Positions 21,591 to 29,537 of a DNA stretch of 33,863 nucleotides are shown piece by piece. This stretch comes from Shewanella cyperi. Its GTDB lineage: Bacteria; Pseudomonadota; Gammaproteobacteria; Enterobacterales; Shewanellaceae. The stretch spans positions 4,102,501 to 4,136,363 of the forward strand of contig NZ_CP071501.1 of the NCBI RefSeq assembly GCF_017354985.1, in the 5' to 3' direction. Each line of letters starts with the position of its first letter. The stretch's first letter is position 1. The notes under the pieces are model-generated. The model saw only the letters and a list, made by a program, of their open reading frames with translations. It was not told where the DNA came from and made no database searches. The position numbers were made by a program, and so were the translations under genes.

Positions 21591-21648
21591 AAATAGATCT
21601 TAAGATCTTTATATAGATCTCTTTATTATCTCTTACTATTAGGATCGC
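21591..21648. other. oriC DNA unwinding element
   Basis: A/T-rich stretch with three AGATCT/GATCTT units (GATC at 21596, 21604 and 21616), followed by TTATTATCTCTTACTATTAGGATCG. It corresponds to the L/M/R 13-mers of E. coli oriC, which start with GATC and open first. It lies at the mnmG side, as expected. Confidence 0.75.
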
Positions 21649-21759
21649 GATCTCTTGTGTGTAACTGTTTTTATATAGATAAAACAATAACTAGCACGAT
21701 CTCGATCCTGTGATCTGTTGGCGATCTAACGTCCGTGAAGGTGTGGGTAGATCGCCATT

Positions 21760-21768
21760 TTATCCACA
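21760..21768 (-). promoter_or_regulatory. DnaA box (perfect) in oriC
   Basis: TTATCCACA on the plus strand, a perfect high-affinity DnaA box. Confidence 0.85.
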
Positions 21769-21832
21769 AGGTGGATCTTTGTACGGATCAGGTTGTGAGT
21801 AATGCAAAAGATGATCAGATTAAAATAATAGT

Positions 21833-21841
21833 TTATCCACA
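21833..21841 (-). promoter_or_regulatory. DnaA box (perfect) in oriC
   Basis: A second perfect TTATCCACA, 73 bp from the first and in the same orientation. Confidence 0.85.
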
Positions 21842-21865
21842 AACTTATCATTTAGAAATCTAAAA

Positions 21866-21874
21866 TGTGGATAT
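21866..21874 (+). promoter_or_regulatory. DnaA box (one mismatch) in oriC
   Basis: TGTGGATAT differs from TGTGGATAA in the last base only. It is opposite in orientation to the two perfect boxes. Confidence 0.7.
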
Positions 21875-21922
21875 TATGGATCCTAACTGTGAGTAAGGTG
21901 GAATAAGATCCACCCATGGATC

Positions 21923-22363
21923 TCAAAGTTTTGCCAGCCAGCCATCCAACCAGGCCAGCGCAGGCTCTTCGGGCACAGGATCGCTTTGTACATCAATGCG
22001 GATCTTATCCACAAAGGGGCTGGCACCGGCATCGGTTAATAGATCGATCAGCTGCTCAGGTCCCTGACAAAAGGTGTCGTAACTTGAGTCACCTATGGCA
22101 CACAGGGCAAAGCGAACCTTGCCCAGATCCGGCATGGCCAACAGCAGCTGTTTGGCAAAAGGCTGCAAATTATCGGGCAGATCGCCGGCACCGTGAGTGC
22201 TGGAAACGATCAGCCACAGGGCCTGTTCATCCAGGGACGCCAGATCCGGATCCAGATAAGTTTGGCATTGGTGGCCGGCCTCCGTCAGTTTGGCCATCAA
22301 TTCATCGGCCACGTATTCACTGCCACCCAGGGTGGTGCCTACCAGTACTTCAATTTTCGCCAT
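21923..22363 (-). CDS. mioC: Flavodoxin-like protein MioC
   Basis: FMN-binding flavodoxin-fold protein; E. coli MioC supports biotin synthase in vitro. The frame is open much further, but the start at 22363 (MAKIEVLVGTTLGGSEY) is chosen: GAGGA lies seven bases ahead and the product of 146 residues matches the family. The FMN phosphate loop is GTTLGGSEY (9-17), and SSTHGAGDLPDN and AIGDSSYDTFC are the other cofactor-contact loops. Transcription runs straight into oriC, as in E. coli. An ATG immediately before it (22366) is a possible alternative. Confidence 0.93.
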   Translation of the reverse strand: MAKIEVLVGTTLGGSEYVADELMAKLTEAGHQCQTYLDPDLASLDEQALWLIVSSTHGAGDLPDNLQPFAKQLLLAMPDLGKVRFALCAIGDSSYDTFCQGPEQLIDLLTDAGASPFVDKIRIDVQSDPVPEEPALAWLDGWLAKL

Positions 22364-22473
22364 CATCAGTTCCTCAATAGAAAGTGGCCCCATATTAGCC
22401 CAATTTGGCCGCGAATTCGCCGTTGTCACTACTGTGCTAGCATCAAGTAAATGCCTATTAGCGGGAGGGCTGG

Positions 22474-23319
22474 GTGAAACGCTGGATTGCAATCATTCTG
22501 GTGGCGCTGGTAACCGTGCTCGCCTTGCTGAGACCCGAAATTGCCGGCGAATCCTTGCCGCGGACATCCTTTAACTCGGGTGAAGAGCAGGGCAACTGCA
22601 TCAGGGCCGGTTCTGCACAAGGCAGCCTCGACAGGCGAGGGCAGTTGTCCCTGCTGGTGTGGAATATCCATAAACAGCAGGATGGCGCCTGGCCCGGGGC
22701 TTTGTGGTTTGACCCAGAGCCAAAGGCGGATCTGCTGTTGTTGCAGGAAGTTCGGGCCGAACCCGGACTGTTGTCGGCGCTTGAAGATCAACATTATACC
22801 TGGCAGTACATGGTTGCTTTTAAGTTGCGGGGTCAGGATTTTGGGGTGATGAGTGCCGCTCGCAGCAAGACATCTGTGGTTTGCGGCTGGCTGGCAACCG
22901 AGCCCTGGATTAGGGTACCCAAGTCGGCGCTGTTGAGCCTTTATCCCTTATCCAATGGACAGCAATTGCTGGCGCTCAATCTTCACGGCATCAATTTTGA
23001 TTTTGGGTTAGCGGCCTGGCAGGCACAGATAGAAGAACTGATCAGCGCAAGTGCCGAACATCAGGGGCCGCTGATCTTCGCCGGAGATTTCAATTCCTGG
23101 GGCGATCGCCGCAGTGCCTGGCTCAGGCAAACCATGGCTGCTCTTGGGCTCAAGGAATTGAGTTTCAACCCGGATAACAGGGTATTGGGTTTCAATGCCC
23201 CGCTGGATCATCTTTTTTACCGCGATCTGCGCCTGGAAAGAGCTTATGCCCCGCCAAGCCCCTGGTCAGATCATGCGCCTTTATTGGCGACCTTCAGCCT
23301 GATCACTGAATCCGATTGA
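22474..23319 (+). CDS. Endonuclease/exonuclease/phosphatase family protein (YafD-like), membrane-anchored or exported
   Basis: 281 residues from a GTG start with GGAGG ahead. An N-terminal hydrophobic segment (5-19) is a signal anchor or signal peptide without a lipobox. The rest is the EEP fold, metal-dependent phosphodiesterases acting on nucleic acids or phospholipids: WNIHK (63-67), QE (91-92), LNLHG (H171), GDFNSW (D205, N207), LDHLFYR (244-250) and SDHAP (D266, H267). All catalytic positions are present, so it should be active; the substrate cannot be read from sequence. Divergent from mioC across 110 bp. The 108 bp to the LysR gene show no clear terminator. Confidence 0.8.
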   Translation: MKRWIAIILVALVTVLALLRPEIAGESLPRTSFNSGEEQGNCIRAGSAQGSLDRRGQLSLLVWNIHKQQDGAWPGALWFDPEPKADLLLLQEVRAEPGLLSALEDQHYTWQYMVAFKLRGQDFGVMSAARSKTSVVCGWLATEPWIRVPKSALLSLYPLSNGQQLLALNLHGINFDFGLAAWQAQIEELISASAEHQGPLIFAGDFNSWGDRRSAWLRQTMAALGLKELSFNPDNRVLGFNAPLDHLFYRDLRLERAYAPPSPWSDHAPLLATFSLITESD

Positions 23320-23427
23320 AGCCCACCTTTCTAAGTTTTTCTATTTTTGCTTCATGGCCTTGCATGACCAACTTCAGGGTTTGGGTTTACAGGTACAGGG
23401 TTGTGAAGGGCCGTTCGTATTGTGTTT

Positions 23428-24330
23428 CTATTCCCTTGGCGCGCTGTCCGGAACAATAGCATCGGAGTTCAACAAACTTTTGAGGATCGGCAAGTCCACA
23501 TGCCTTTTGGCGGTAATGGCATAAAAGCTCTCGGTGACCGAATCCAGGGTGGCGTAATTTTTCAGAATACCGGCCTGAATCTCATCCTGAACCACCACCT
23601 CAGGCACCACAGCCACTGCGCCTGCGTCTCGGGCAAGCAGTCGCAGCATGGCCATATCATCCACTTCCGCATAAGGAGTTACGGACAGCCCATGCTGCTC
23701 GCAATACAGATCAAATTGAGTGCGAATATCGCTGTCGGGACCGGGTAACAGGAGCTTTACCCGGGTCAGATCCTGCGGAAAACGCAGGGTTGCAAATTCG
23801 CTGTCGCTGGGGCCGACCAAAAATACACCTTGCTGCGCGATCAGCTTGCAGCGCCAGGGGGTGGTGGAATCCGATGCGACGGGGCGGTTGGAGAGGATCA
23901 GATCCAATTTGTGTACCCGCAGCTGCTCCAGCAGGTCATCAAAATTGGACGATTTCAGCGCCAGCTTCACTTTATCCAGTCCTATCACCGGCCGCAGGAA
24001 GTTTTCCTGGAAGTTGCGGGAAAGCGTTGCCACTGCGCCAATCCGCAATTGCTGCACCCTTTGCTCGCCACTTTCCATCATGGAAAGTAACTCATTGCTC
24101 AGGTTGAAAATGCTTTCCGCGTATTCAAGCACCAAATGGCCTACATCCGTCAGCGACAGCGCACGTCCCTGGCGGTGGAACAGATCGTGTCCGAGCCGTC
24201 CTTCCAACTGCTTTATCTGAGACGATAACGCCGATTGGGACACATTGAGTTTTTGCGCGGCACGGGTCAAATGCCCTTCTTTGGCCACGGTCCAGAAATA
24301 GTGGAGATGATGAAAATTAAGGTTTCTCAT
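23428..24330 (-). CDS. LysR-family regulator, NhaR-like, probable regulator of dabBA
   Basis: About 300 residues. An N-terminal winged helix-turn-helix (about 4-62, HYFWTVAKEGHLTRAAQKLN and SQSALSSQIKQLEGRLG) is followed by a periplasmic-binding-like effector domain. The HYFW start and GHLTRAA pattern resemble the NhaR branch. The frame opens at GTG 24342, four codons earlier; ATG 24330 is preferred for family length, though neither has a good ribosome site. It is divergent from dabB across about 115 bp, the usual layout for a LysR activator and its target. The effector is unknown; inorganic carbon or ion/pH status is a reasonable guess. Confidence 0.88.
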   Translation of the reverse strand: MRNLNFHHLHYFWTVAKEGHLTRAAQKLNVSQSALSSQIKQLEGRLGHDLFHRQGRALSLTDVGHLVLEYAESIFNLSNELLSMMESGEQRVQQLRIGAVATLSRNFQENFLRPVIGLDKVKLALKSSNFDDLLEQLRVHKLDLILSNRPVASDSTTPWRCKLIAQQGVFLVGPSDSEFATLRFPQDLTRVKLLLPGPDSDIRTQFDLYCEQHGLSVTPYAEVDDMAMLRLLARDAGAVAVVPEVVVQDEIQAGILKNYATLDSVTESFYAITAKRHVDLPILKSLLNSDAIVPDSAPRE

Positions 24331-24380
24331 GTGATTGTTCACATATAAAGAACGTTTTGTAAGTATATATCTATTTTACA
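24329..24380. promoter_or_regulatory. Candidate operators in the lysR-dabB divergent promoter region
   Basis: ATGTGATTGTTCACAT (24329-24344) is a palindrome with 6-bp arms and a 4-bp centre overlapping the lysR start codons. TGTAA (24358-24362) and TTACA (24376-24380) form a second inverted pair 13 bp apart, a LysR-box-like layout. The latter's right arm overlaps TTTACA (24375-24380), which could be the dabB -35 with a poor -10 AACAAT (24399-24404). Activator dependence is inferred. Confidence 0.45.
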
Positions 24381-24445
24381 TCTGTTTCATGCTGCAGCAA
24401 CAATAGGCTCCCGAAGTAGCACGCGTTGTAGAAAGGGATGCTTTG

Positions 24446-25981
24446 ATGTTTTTAACCTTGCATGACTATTTGTTTGCCACTGTTTACGGCGGTGGTTTTT
24501 TGGTCAGCCTGTTGACCAAAGATCATCATTGGCTGCTTGCCCGCACTGCCACGCGCATGGCATTGCTCGTCAGTATTCTCTCACCGTTAATATTAGGGAT
24601 GACAACACCTGTCTTGCCATCGGCCCTGGCCATTGTGATGGGGTTACTGGTGGCATTGCTCGGCTGGGTGATAGTCGATTTTGCCTCCCGTTATCTTGAG
24701 GGTGACTCTGGTCTGCCCCGTTTTGTCCGCGCCATGTTATTCACCCTTTTTTCTGTCGCATTACTGGTGCAAAGCGATAATCTTTTGCTGATGGCGCTGG
24801 CGTGGAGTGCAAGCAGTTTGGGTTTGCATGTGTTGCTCACCCATTATCAAGATCGCAAAGCGGCTGAAATCGTCGCACACAAGAAGTTTATCGTCAGCCG
24901 CATGGCAGATATGTGTCTGATTATTGCCCTGTTCCTGGTCTACCAGTCGCTGGGGACCTTCTCCCTGCCGGGCATCAACCAGCAGCTGGCTGAGATGACA
25001 ACACTCTCTCCCGCATTGAGCCTGGCGGCATTCTTGTTTGCACTGGCTGCTATCCTCAAAACCGCGCAATTACCGCTGCATGGCTGGCTTATCCAGGTGA
25101 TGGAAGCGCCGACCCCAGTGTCGGCGCTGCTCCATGCAGGCATAGTAAACATGGGCGGTTTCGTGCTGATTTCTCTCGCTGCCCTGATAAATCTGGCTCC
25201 GCTGGCACAAACCACACTGGTCGTTGTTGGCAGCATGACGGCCTTGCTTGCTGCTTGGGTCATGATGACTCGGATCAGTATCAAGGTTCGTTTGGCATGG
25301 TCAACCTGCGCGCAAATGGGCTTTATGTTGATGGAGATTGGTCTTGGCTTGTATGAACTGGCGCTGCTTCATCTGGTCGCGCACTCAGTTTATAAGGCCT
25401 ACTGCTTTCTGTCCGCCGGCGATGCTGTGGAACACACGGTACGCAAAGATTATCTGCCGCAAATTGGCAGCATTAAAGGCACCTTTGTCGCCCTGCTGCT
25501 TTCGGTTGTTTTGGTGTCGGTCATATTGCTGCTTTGGCAGCAGTGGTTACCGGCACTCTCGCTGCCTGTATCTGCCGGCGTCATTTTGATATTCGGATTC
25601 TCGCCCTTGCTCTGGCGTTATGACGGCACATCACTGCCTCTGATGGCGCTGGGCGCTATCCGGATTTGCTTCTTATTGCACTTGTATCTGGTGTGGCACG
25701 CCGCGTTTGCGCAAATTGCGCCAGCAGCCGCGCCGACACATCCGGCGTTGCTCGTCTTCGTCTGCGTGGCTTTTACCTTGCTCTATATAGGCCAGGTGGT
25801 GATACGTTGCTATCCCAACTCCAAGGTGGTGAAACGCCTCTATCCATGGGCGTACAACGGTTTTTATCTGGACGAGACCTTCACCCGCCTCACATTCAAA
25901 GTTTGGCCGGCGAGACTGAGCACCGAACAGGCACAAACTCAGGTTAACCGGAAAAAAGTAACCTTTGGAGAATCCGCATGA
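24446..25981 (+). CDS. dabB: DabB: NuoL/MrpA-like membrane subunit of the DAB inorganic carbon accumulation system
   Basis: 511-residue polytopic membrane protein of the proton-antiporter (NuoL/ND5/MrpA) superfamily with about 13 hydrophobic segments. The proton-channel core is kept: K205 in AAILKTAQLPLHGWL and E220 in VMEAPTPVSALLHAG. In DAB systems this subunit couples cation flow to the DabA enzyme, so that CO2 is taken up and trapped as bicarbonate. It is not part of a nuo or mrp cluster; its only partner here is dabA, which overlaps its stop codon (ATGA). A TTG codon one triplet earlier (24443) is not preferred. Older annotations may call it NADH dehydrogenase subunit 5. Confidence 0.9.
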   Translation: MFLTLHDYLFATVYGGGFLVSLLTKDHHWLLARTATRMALLVSILSPLILGMTTPVLPSALAIVMGLLVALLGWVIVDFASRYLEGDSGLPRFVRAMLFTLFSVALLVQSDNLLLMALAWSASSLGLHVLLTHYQDRKAAEIVAHKKFIVSRMADMCLIIALFLVYQSLGTFSLPGINQQLAEMTTLSPALSLAAFLFALAAILKTAQLPLHGWLIQVMEAPTPVSALLHAGIVNMGGFVLISLAALINLAPLAQTTLVVVGSMTALLAAWVMMTRISIKVRLAWSTCAQMGFMLMEIGLGLYELALLHLVAHSVYKAYCFLSAGDAVEHTVRKDYLPQIGSIKGTFVALLLSVVLVSVILLLWQQWLPALSLPVSAGVILIFGFSPLLWRYDGTSLPLMALGAIRICFLLHLYLVWHAAFAQIAPAAAPTHPALLVFVCVAFTLLYIGQVVIRCYPNSKVVKRLYPWAYNGFYLDETFTRLTFKVWPARLSTEQAQTQVNRKKVTFGESA

Positions 25982-28422
25982 CAGCCCGGCTTTGCGACGA
26001 AAACAATACAAGTCTCCTGTTGGAGGCAGCCATCCAAGCCGCCTGCGACAGCATTGCACCCAATTGGCCGCTGGATCGAATGATTGCGGTTAACCCTTAC
26101 TGGTCGTGGGTTGGTAAACCCTTCAACGAGGTCGCCCATCACCTCGCGCGATTGGCCGGTTCGCCCATGGCGATGCCACTGGACTACTACCGTAAGCATT
26201 GGGAAAAAGGCACCATTTGCCATCAGGATTTGACACAGGCGTTGGCATCCCATTTCCCCCTCGGGAATTGGGATCTACAAGCTGCAATATCGGCCTTGAC
26301 TGCCAAAGATGGGGCCCCGGTGCCGCCACCTTTGTTGTGCGACACCCTGGACAGCCAACGCAACCTCCACAAAGAGCCGGCATGGTGCGATACCATCACC
26401 CATCAGGTCGCCCAATTTTGTGCTGCTTATTTCGATCAGGATCAGGCCGACTGGCACCCATGCAGTGATATAGGGCTTTACCAAAGCTGGCGTGACACCC
26501 TGCGCCATGATCACAGCGTAGCCTTGCTGATGAAAGCACCCCACATTCCTGCCTTGGCGGCTGAAATGGCTTCAACGCCCAAAGCACAAATCCGGCAGGC
26601 CCTTACTCAGCTGAATATTGCGCCCGGGCAGTGGCAAGACTATCTGCAGGCGGTGATCTATCGCGTGAGCGGTTGGGCGGCGTGGTGTGCTTATCAAAAA
26701 TGGCAGGCGGCCCTGTCACATAAGGAGGATGACACCCTGATCGATTTGCTGGCTATCCGTTTGAGCTGGGAATGTCTGGTGGATGACAAGGCCCGTCATT
26801 CAGGCTCGGTGTGGCAACGTTGGCAGCAGCAATGGCAGCAACACTTCCAGCAATACAATCCAGAGCTCACACACGGCCGGCTTATCTGGCAGCGTGCCCA
26901 TGAAATCAGTTACCAGCGTCAGTTAAGCAAAAGACTGTTACAGCCTGTCACGCCAGCCAACGGGTCATACAAGGTCCAGGCCGTATTTTGTATTGATGTC
27001 CGCTCCGAAGTTATCCGACGCCACCTTGAAGCCCAGTCAGACGACATCAAAACCCTCGGTTTTGCGGGTTTTTTTGGCCTCCCCGTCAGTTACACGCCAA
27101 TTGGAACCGAGATTAAACGCCCTCAGCTCCCGGGCTTGTTGGCGCCGGTATTTTCGGTATCTGACAGCGCAGGCTGCTGCGAACTGGACAACTCGCTGGC
27201 CGGGAAAAGGCAAAACGCATTGCAGCGGGAGTCGGGTTGGTCGCTGTTCAACACTATGCCGGCCTCGACCTTTACGCTGGTGGAAGCGCTGGGGCTGGGG
27301 TATGTGGGCAAGCTGATCAAACGCGCGCTGCCGGTTGCCGGGAAACCAGACTCTGCACCCGGATTATCCAGTGCAGGCATCAAGCTGCTTCGTCCGACCC
27401 TTGTGGCTGACGTCGAGCAACAAGTGATGCTTGCCGAAAGCGTCCTGAAAGGCATGGGGCTGATAGGCGATCTCGCGTCCCTGGTACTTCTGGTTGGACA
27501 CGGCAGTGAGAATGCCAATAACCCCCAGCGTGCGGGGTTGGACTGTGGTGCCTGTTGCGGCCAGACAGGGGAGGTGAATGCCCGTGCTTTGGCACAATTG
27601 CTGAATCAGCCCGCCGTGCGTCAAGGTCTGCATCAGCGAGGCATTCAAGTTCCTGATAACACGAAATTCGTTGCAGCACTTCATAACACCACCTCGGATA
27701 CCTTGACGCTGTTCGATACCGAGGTTTTTGATGATGACTTTCAACAGCAACTCAGGGCACTGCAAGCCACGCTGGACGCTGCTTCCTGCGCGGCACGGGC
27801 AGAACGTGCACCGCAACTGGGGCTGCTGCAAACCGTAAACAGACAGAATGCCCTTAAAAAAGGTATGGAACGCCGCACTCATGATTGGGCACAAACTCGT
27901 CCCGAGTGGGGGCTGGCGAATAATGCCGCCTTTATCATAGCGCCAAGGGCACGCACCCGTGGCATAAAGCTGGATGGTCGCACCTTCCTGCACGAATACC
28001 AGAGTGACGCCGATCCGGATGCAAGCCTGCTGGCGCAAATCATGACTGCGCCTATGGTCGTGACCAATTGGATTAACATGCAGTATTACGCATCCACTGT
28101 GGATAACCGTCGTTACGGGGCAGGTAACAAAACACTGCACAATGTTGTCGGTGGCCGATTGGGTGTTTTTGAAGGCAATGGCGGCGATCTGCGGATAGGT
28201 CTTGCGCTTCAATCTGTGCATGACGGCCGGAATTGGCGTCATGAACCCATCAGATTAACCGTGGTTATCGATGCGCCAGAGCAGGCCATCACCTCAGTCA
28301 TCAACGCCCACCCCATTGTTCAACGCTTGGTCGAGAACCAATGGCTTTATCTGGCACGTTTTGACAAAGGAAAGCTCGCCTTTTTCGAAAGAGGCACGTG
28401 GAAGCTGTGGAGTGACGCGTAA
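25978..28422 (+). CDS. dabA: DabA: zinc-dependent, carbonic-anhydrase-like subunit of the DAB system (DUF2309/UPF0753)
   Basis: 814 residues, the full length for DUF2309. The zinc and catalytic residues described for Halothiobacillus DabA are all found with the same spacing: C338 and D340 in VFCIDVRSE, H508 in LVGHGSE, and C523 in LDCGACCGQ, with R342 following D340. The protein is peripheral, cytoplasmic-side, and works only with DabB. Role: energy-coupled, essentially one-way hydration of CO2 to bicarbonate. The start overlaps the dabB stop (ATGA) and has GGAG ahead, so the two are translationally coupled. No truncation seen. An 88-bp gap follows before sua5 with no terminator. Confidence 0.92.
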   Translation: MTARLCDENNTSLLLEAAIQAACDSIAPNWPLDRMIAVNPYWSWVGKPFNEVAHHLARLAGSPMAMPLDYYRKHWEKGTICHQDLTQALASHFPLGNWDLQAAISALTAKDGAPVPPPLLCDTLDSQRNLHKEPAWCDTITHQVAQFCAAYFDQDQADWHPCSDIGLYQSWRDTLRHDHSVALLMKAPHIPALAAEMASTPKAQIRQALTQLNIAPGQWQDYLQAVIYRVSGWAAWCAYQKWQAALSHKEDDTLIDLLAIRLSWECLVDDKARHSGSVWQRWQQQWQQHFQQYNPELTHGRLIWQRAHEISYQRQLSKRLLQPVTPANGSYKVQAVFCIDVRSEVIRRHLEAQSDDIKTLGFAGFFGLPVSYTPIGTEIKRPQLPGLLAPVFSVSDSAGCCELDNSLAGKRQNALQRESGWSLFNTMPASTFTLVEALGLGYVGKLIKRALPVAGKPDSAPGLSSAGIKLLRPTLVADVEQQVMLAESVLKGMGLIGDLASLVLLVGHGSENANNPQRAGLDCGACCGQTGEVNARALAQLLNQPAVRQGLHQRGIQVPDNTKFVAALHNTTSDTLTLFDTEVFDDDFQQQLRALQATLDAASCAARAERAPQLGLLQTVNRQNALKKGMERRTHDWAQTRPEWGLANNAAFIIAPRARTRGIKLDGRTFLHEYQSDADPDASLLAQIMTAPMVVTNWINMQYYASTVDNRRYGAGNKTLHNVVGGRLGVFEGNGGDLRIGLALQSVHDGRNWRHEPIRLTVVIDAPEQAITSVINAHPIVQRLVENQWLYLARFDKGKLAFFERGTWKLWSDA

Positions 28423-28510
28423 AGAGAGCCCATAGCACCGTCTAAATAGCAAAGCCGTGCGCCAACAGTGGCTGGTGCACTAGACCCTTATTGTTGCTCC
28501 TGGTGTATCC

Positions 28511-29497
28511 ATGAAAACCGAAATACTTAACGCGCTGCTTGCGGCAGATTTTCAACGTGCAGGAGAGCTGTTAACCGCCGGCGAACTGGTTGCTGTACCG
28601 ACAGAAACCGTTTACGGGCTGGCCGCGGATGCCGGCAATCCAGAAGCCGTCGCCAAGATTTTTGCTGCCAAACAAAGGCCGAGAAATCATCCACTGATTA
28701 CCCATATTGGCAGCATTGACCAGTTGTCCCTTTGGGTAAAGGAGATCCCTGATTGGGTTTCGCCGCTGGCAGATGCTTTCTGGCCCGGGCCGCTGACACT
28801 GATCTTCGAACGTCACCCTTCGGTTTCCGATGTGATAACCGGCGGACTGCCCAGCATAGGGGTGAGAATGCCTGATCATCCGGTGTTGTTGTCATTGCTA
28901 CAGCAGTTTGATATTGCCGTTGCCGCGCCATCTGCAAACCCATATCAAAAACTCAGCCCTACCAGCGCAGCGCAAGTGCTGAGTGGCCTTGATGGAAAGA
29001 TAGCTGCGGTACTCGATGGCGGAAACTGCGGCGTCGGTACCGAGTCAACCATTTTGCGGGTCGGTGAGGATAAAGCGGAGATTTTGCGCAGCGGGCCCTT
29101 GTCTGCCGAGGATTTACAGCCCTATTTGCCGGTACCTGTTATCACGCCACAAAGCCATTACCAAGCGGTATCCGGTAATAAAAAAGTGCATTATCAACCA
29201 AATGCCAAAGTGGTGATATGCCCAACCCCTACGTTTGCAGCAACGCTGGCCGCTGAGCCAGAGACGACAGGCGCCCTGGTTTATTCGTCTTCTCTGCACG
29301 GAATCAATTGTCGGCAGCGCCTCATCCTGCCCTGCGATCACCAAGGCTATCGTCAGGCGCTTTACGCCTCTCTCCATGCGCTGGATGGTAAGGGTGTTCA
29401 CAAGCTTTTGGTTGAAGCGCCGCCACTATTGCCTTCATGGGCCGATATCTGGGACAGGTTGAGTCGCGCCGCCGCCGAATCGGCGCCGGCAGCCTAA
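28511..29497 (+). CDS. L-threonylcarbamoyladenylate synthase, long Sua5 type
   Basis: Makes threonylcarbamoyl-AMP from threonine, bicarbonate/CO2 and ATP, the first step of the universal t6A37 tRNA modification. 328 residues: the YrdC-like catalytic domain (about 12-205) has PTETVYGLA (30-38), the KQRPR nucleotide/bicarbonate-site motif (54-58), SAN (141-143) and GTEST (176-180). A linker with the Sua5-typical HYQP (227-230) leads into the C-terminal Sua5 domain, which short TsaC enzymes lack. Shewanella genomes usually also have a short TsaC elsewhere, so this may be a second paralogue. It follows dabA on the same strand by 88 bp. The usual order mioC - sua5 - mnmE suggests sua5 is resident and dab the insertion. 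Confidence 0.92.
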   Translation: MKTEILNALLAADFQRAGELLTAGELVAVPTETVYGLAADAGNPEAVAKIFAAKQRPRNHPLITHIGSIDQLSLWVKEIPDWVSPLADAFWPGPLTLIFERHPSVSDVITGGLPSIGVRMPDHPVLLSLLQQFDIAVAAPSANPYQKLSPTSAAQVLSGLDGKIAAVLDGGNCGVGTESTILRVGEDKAEILRSGPLSAEDLQPYLPVPVITPQSHYQAVSGNKKVHYQPNAKVVICPTPTFAATLAAEPETTGALVYSSSLHGINCRQRLILPCDHQGYRQALYASLHALDGKGVHKLLVEAPPLLPSWADIWDRLSRAAAESAPAA

Positions 29498-29537
29498 GCC
29501 CTCAAACTAAGCCCGCGAACGAATCCTGAAAACCATA

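Larger units (their letters stand above)
21555..21922. other. oriC: Chromosomal replication origin oriC
   Basis: A 434-bp gap between mnmG and mioC contains 19 GATC sites within 368 bp, an A/T-rich unwinding region, and strong DnaA boxes at 21760-21768, 21833-21841 and 21866-21874. Weaker DnaA-like sites (7 of 9) lie at 21656-21664, 21742-21750, 21794-21802 and 21888-21896. Position, orientation and element order match E. coli oriC (mnmG - unwinding element - boxes - mioC). GATC clustering is the substrate for Dam methylation and SeqA sequestration. Confidence 0.93.

Noticed and set aside
22363..22492. N-terminal extension of MioC to 22492
   Set aside because: The extra residues are Ser/Pro/Asn-rich without family similarity, overlap the start of the divergent gene, and a strong ribosome site marks the 22363 start.
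24329..24344. CRP or FNR site before lysR
   Set aside because: TGTGA/TCACA arms are 4 bp apart instead of the 6 bp CRP needs, and the arms do not match the FNR TTGAT/ATCAA pattern.
24446..25981. NADH dehydrogenase or Mrp antiporter subunit
   Set aside because: No other nuo or mrp genes nearby; the overlap with a DUF2309 gene identifies it as DabB.
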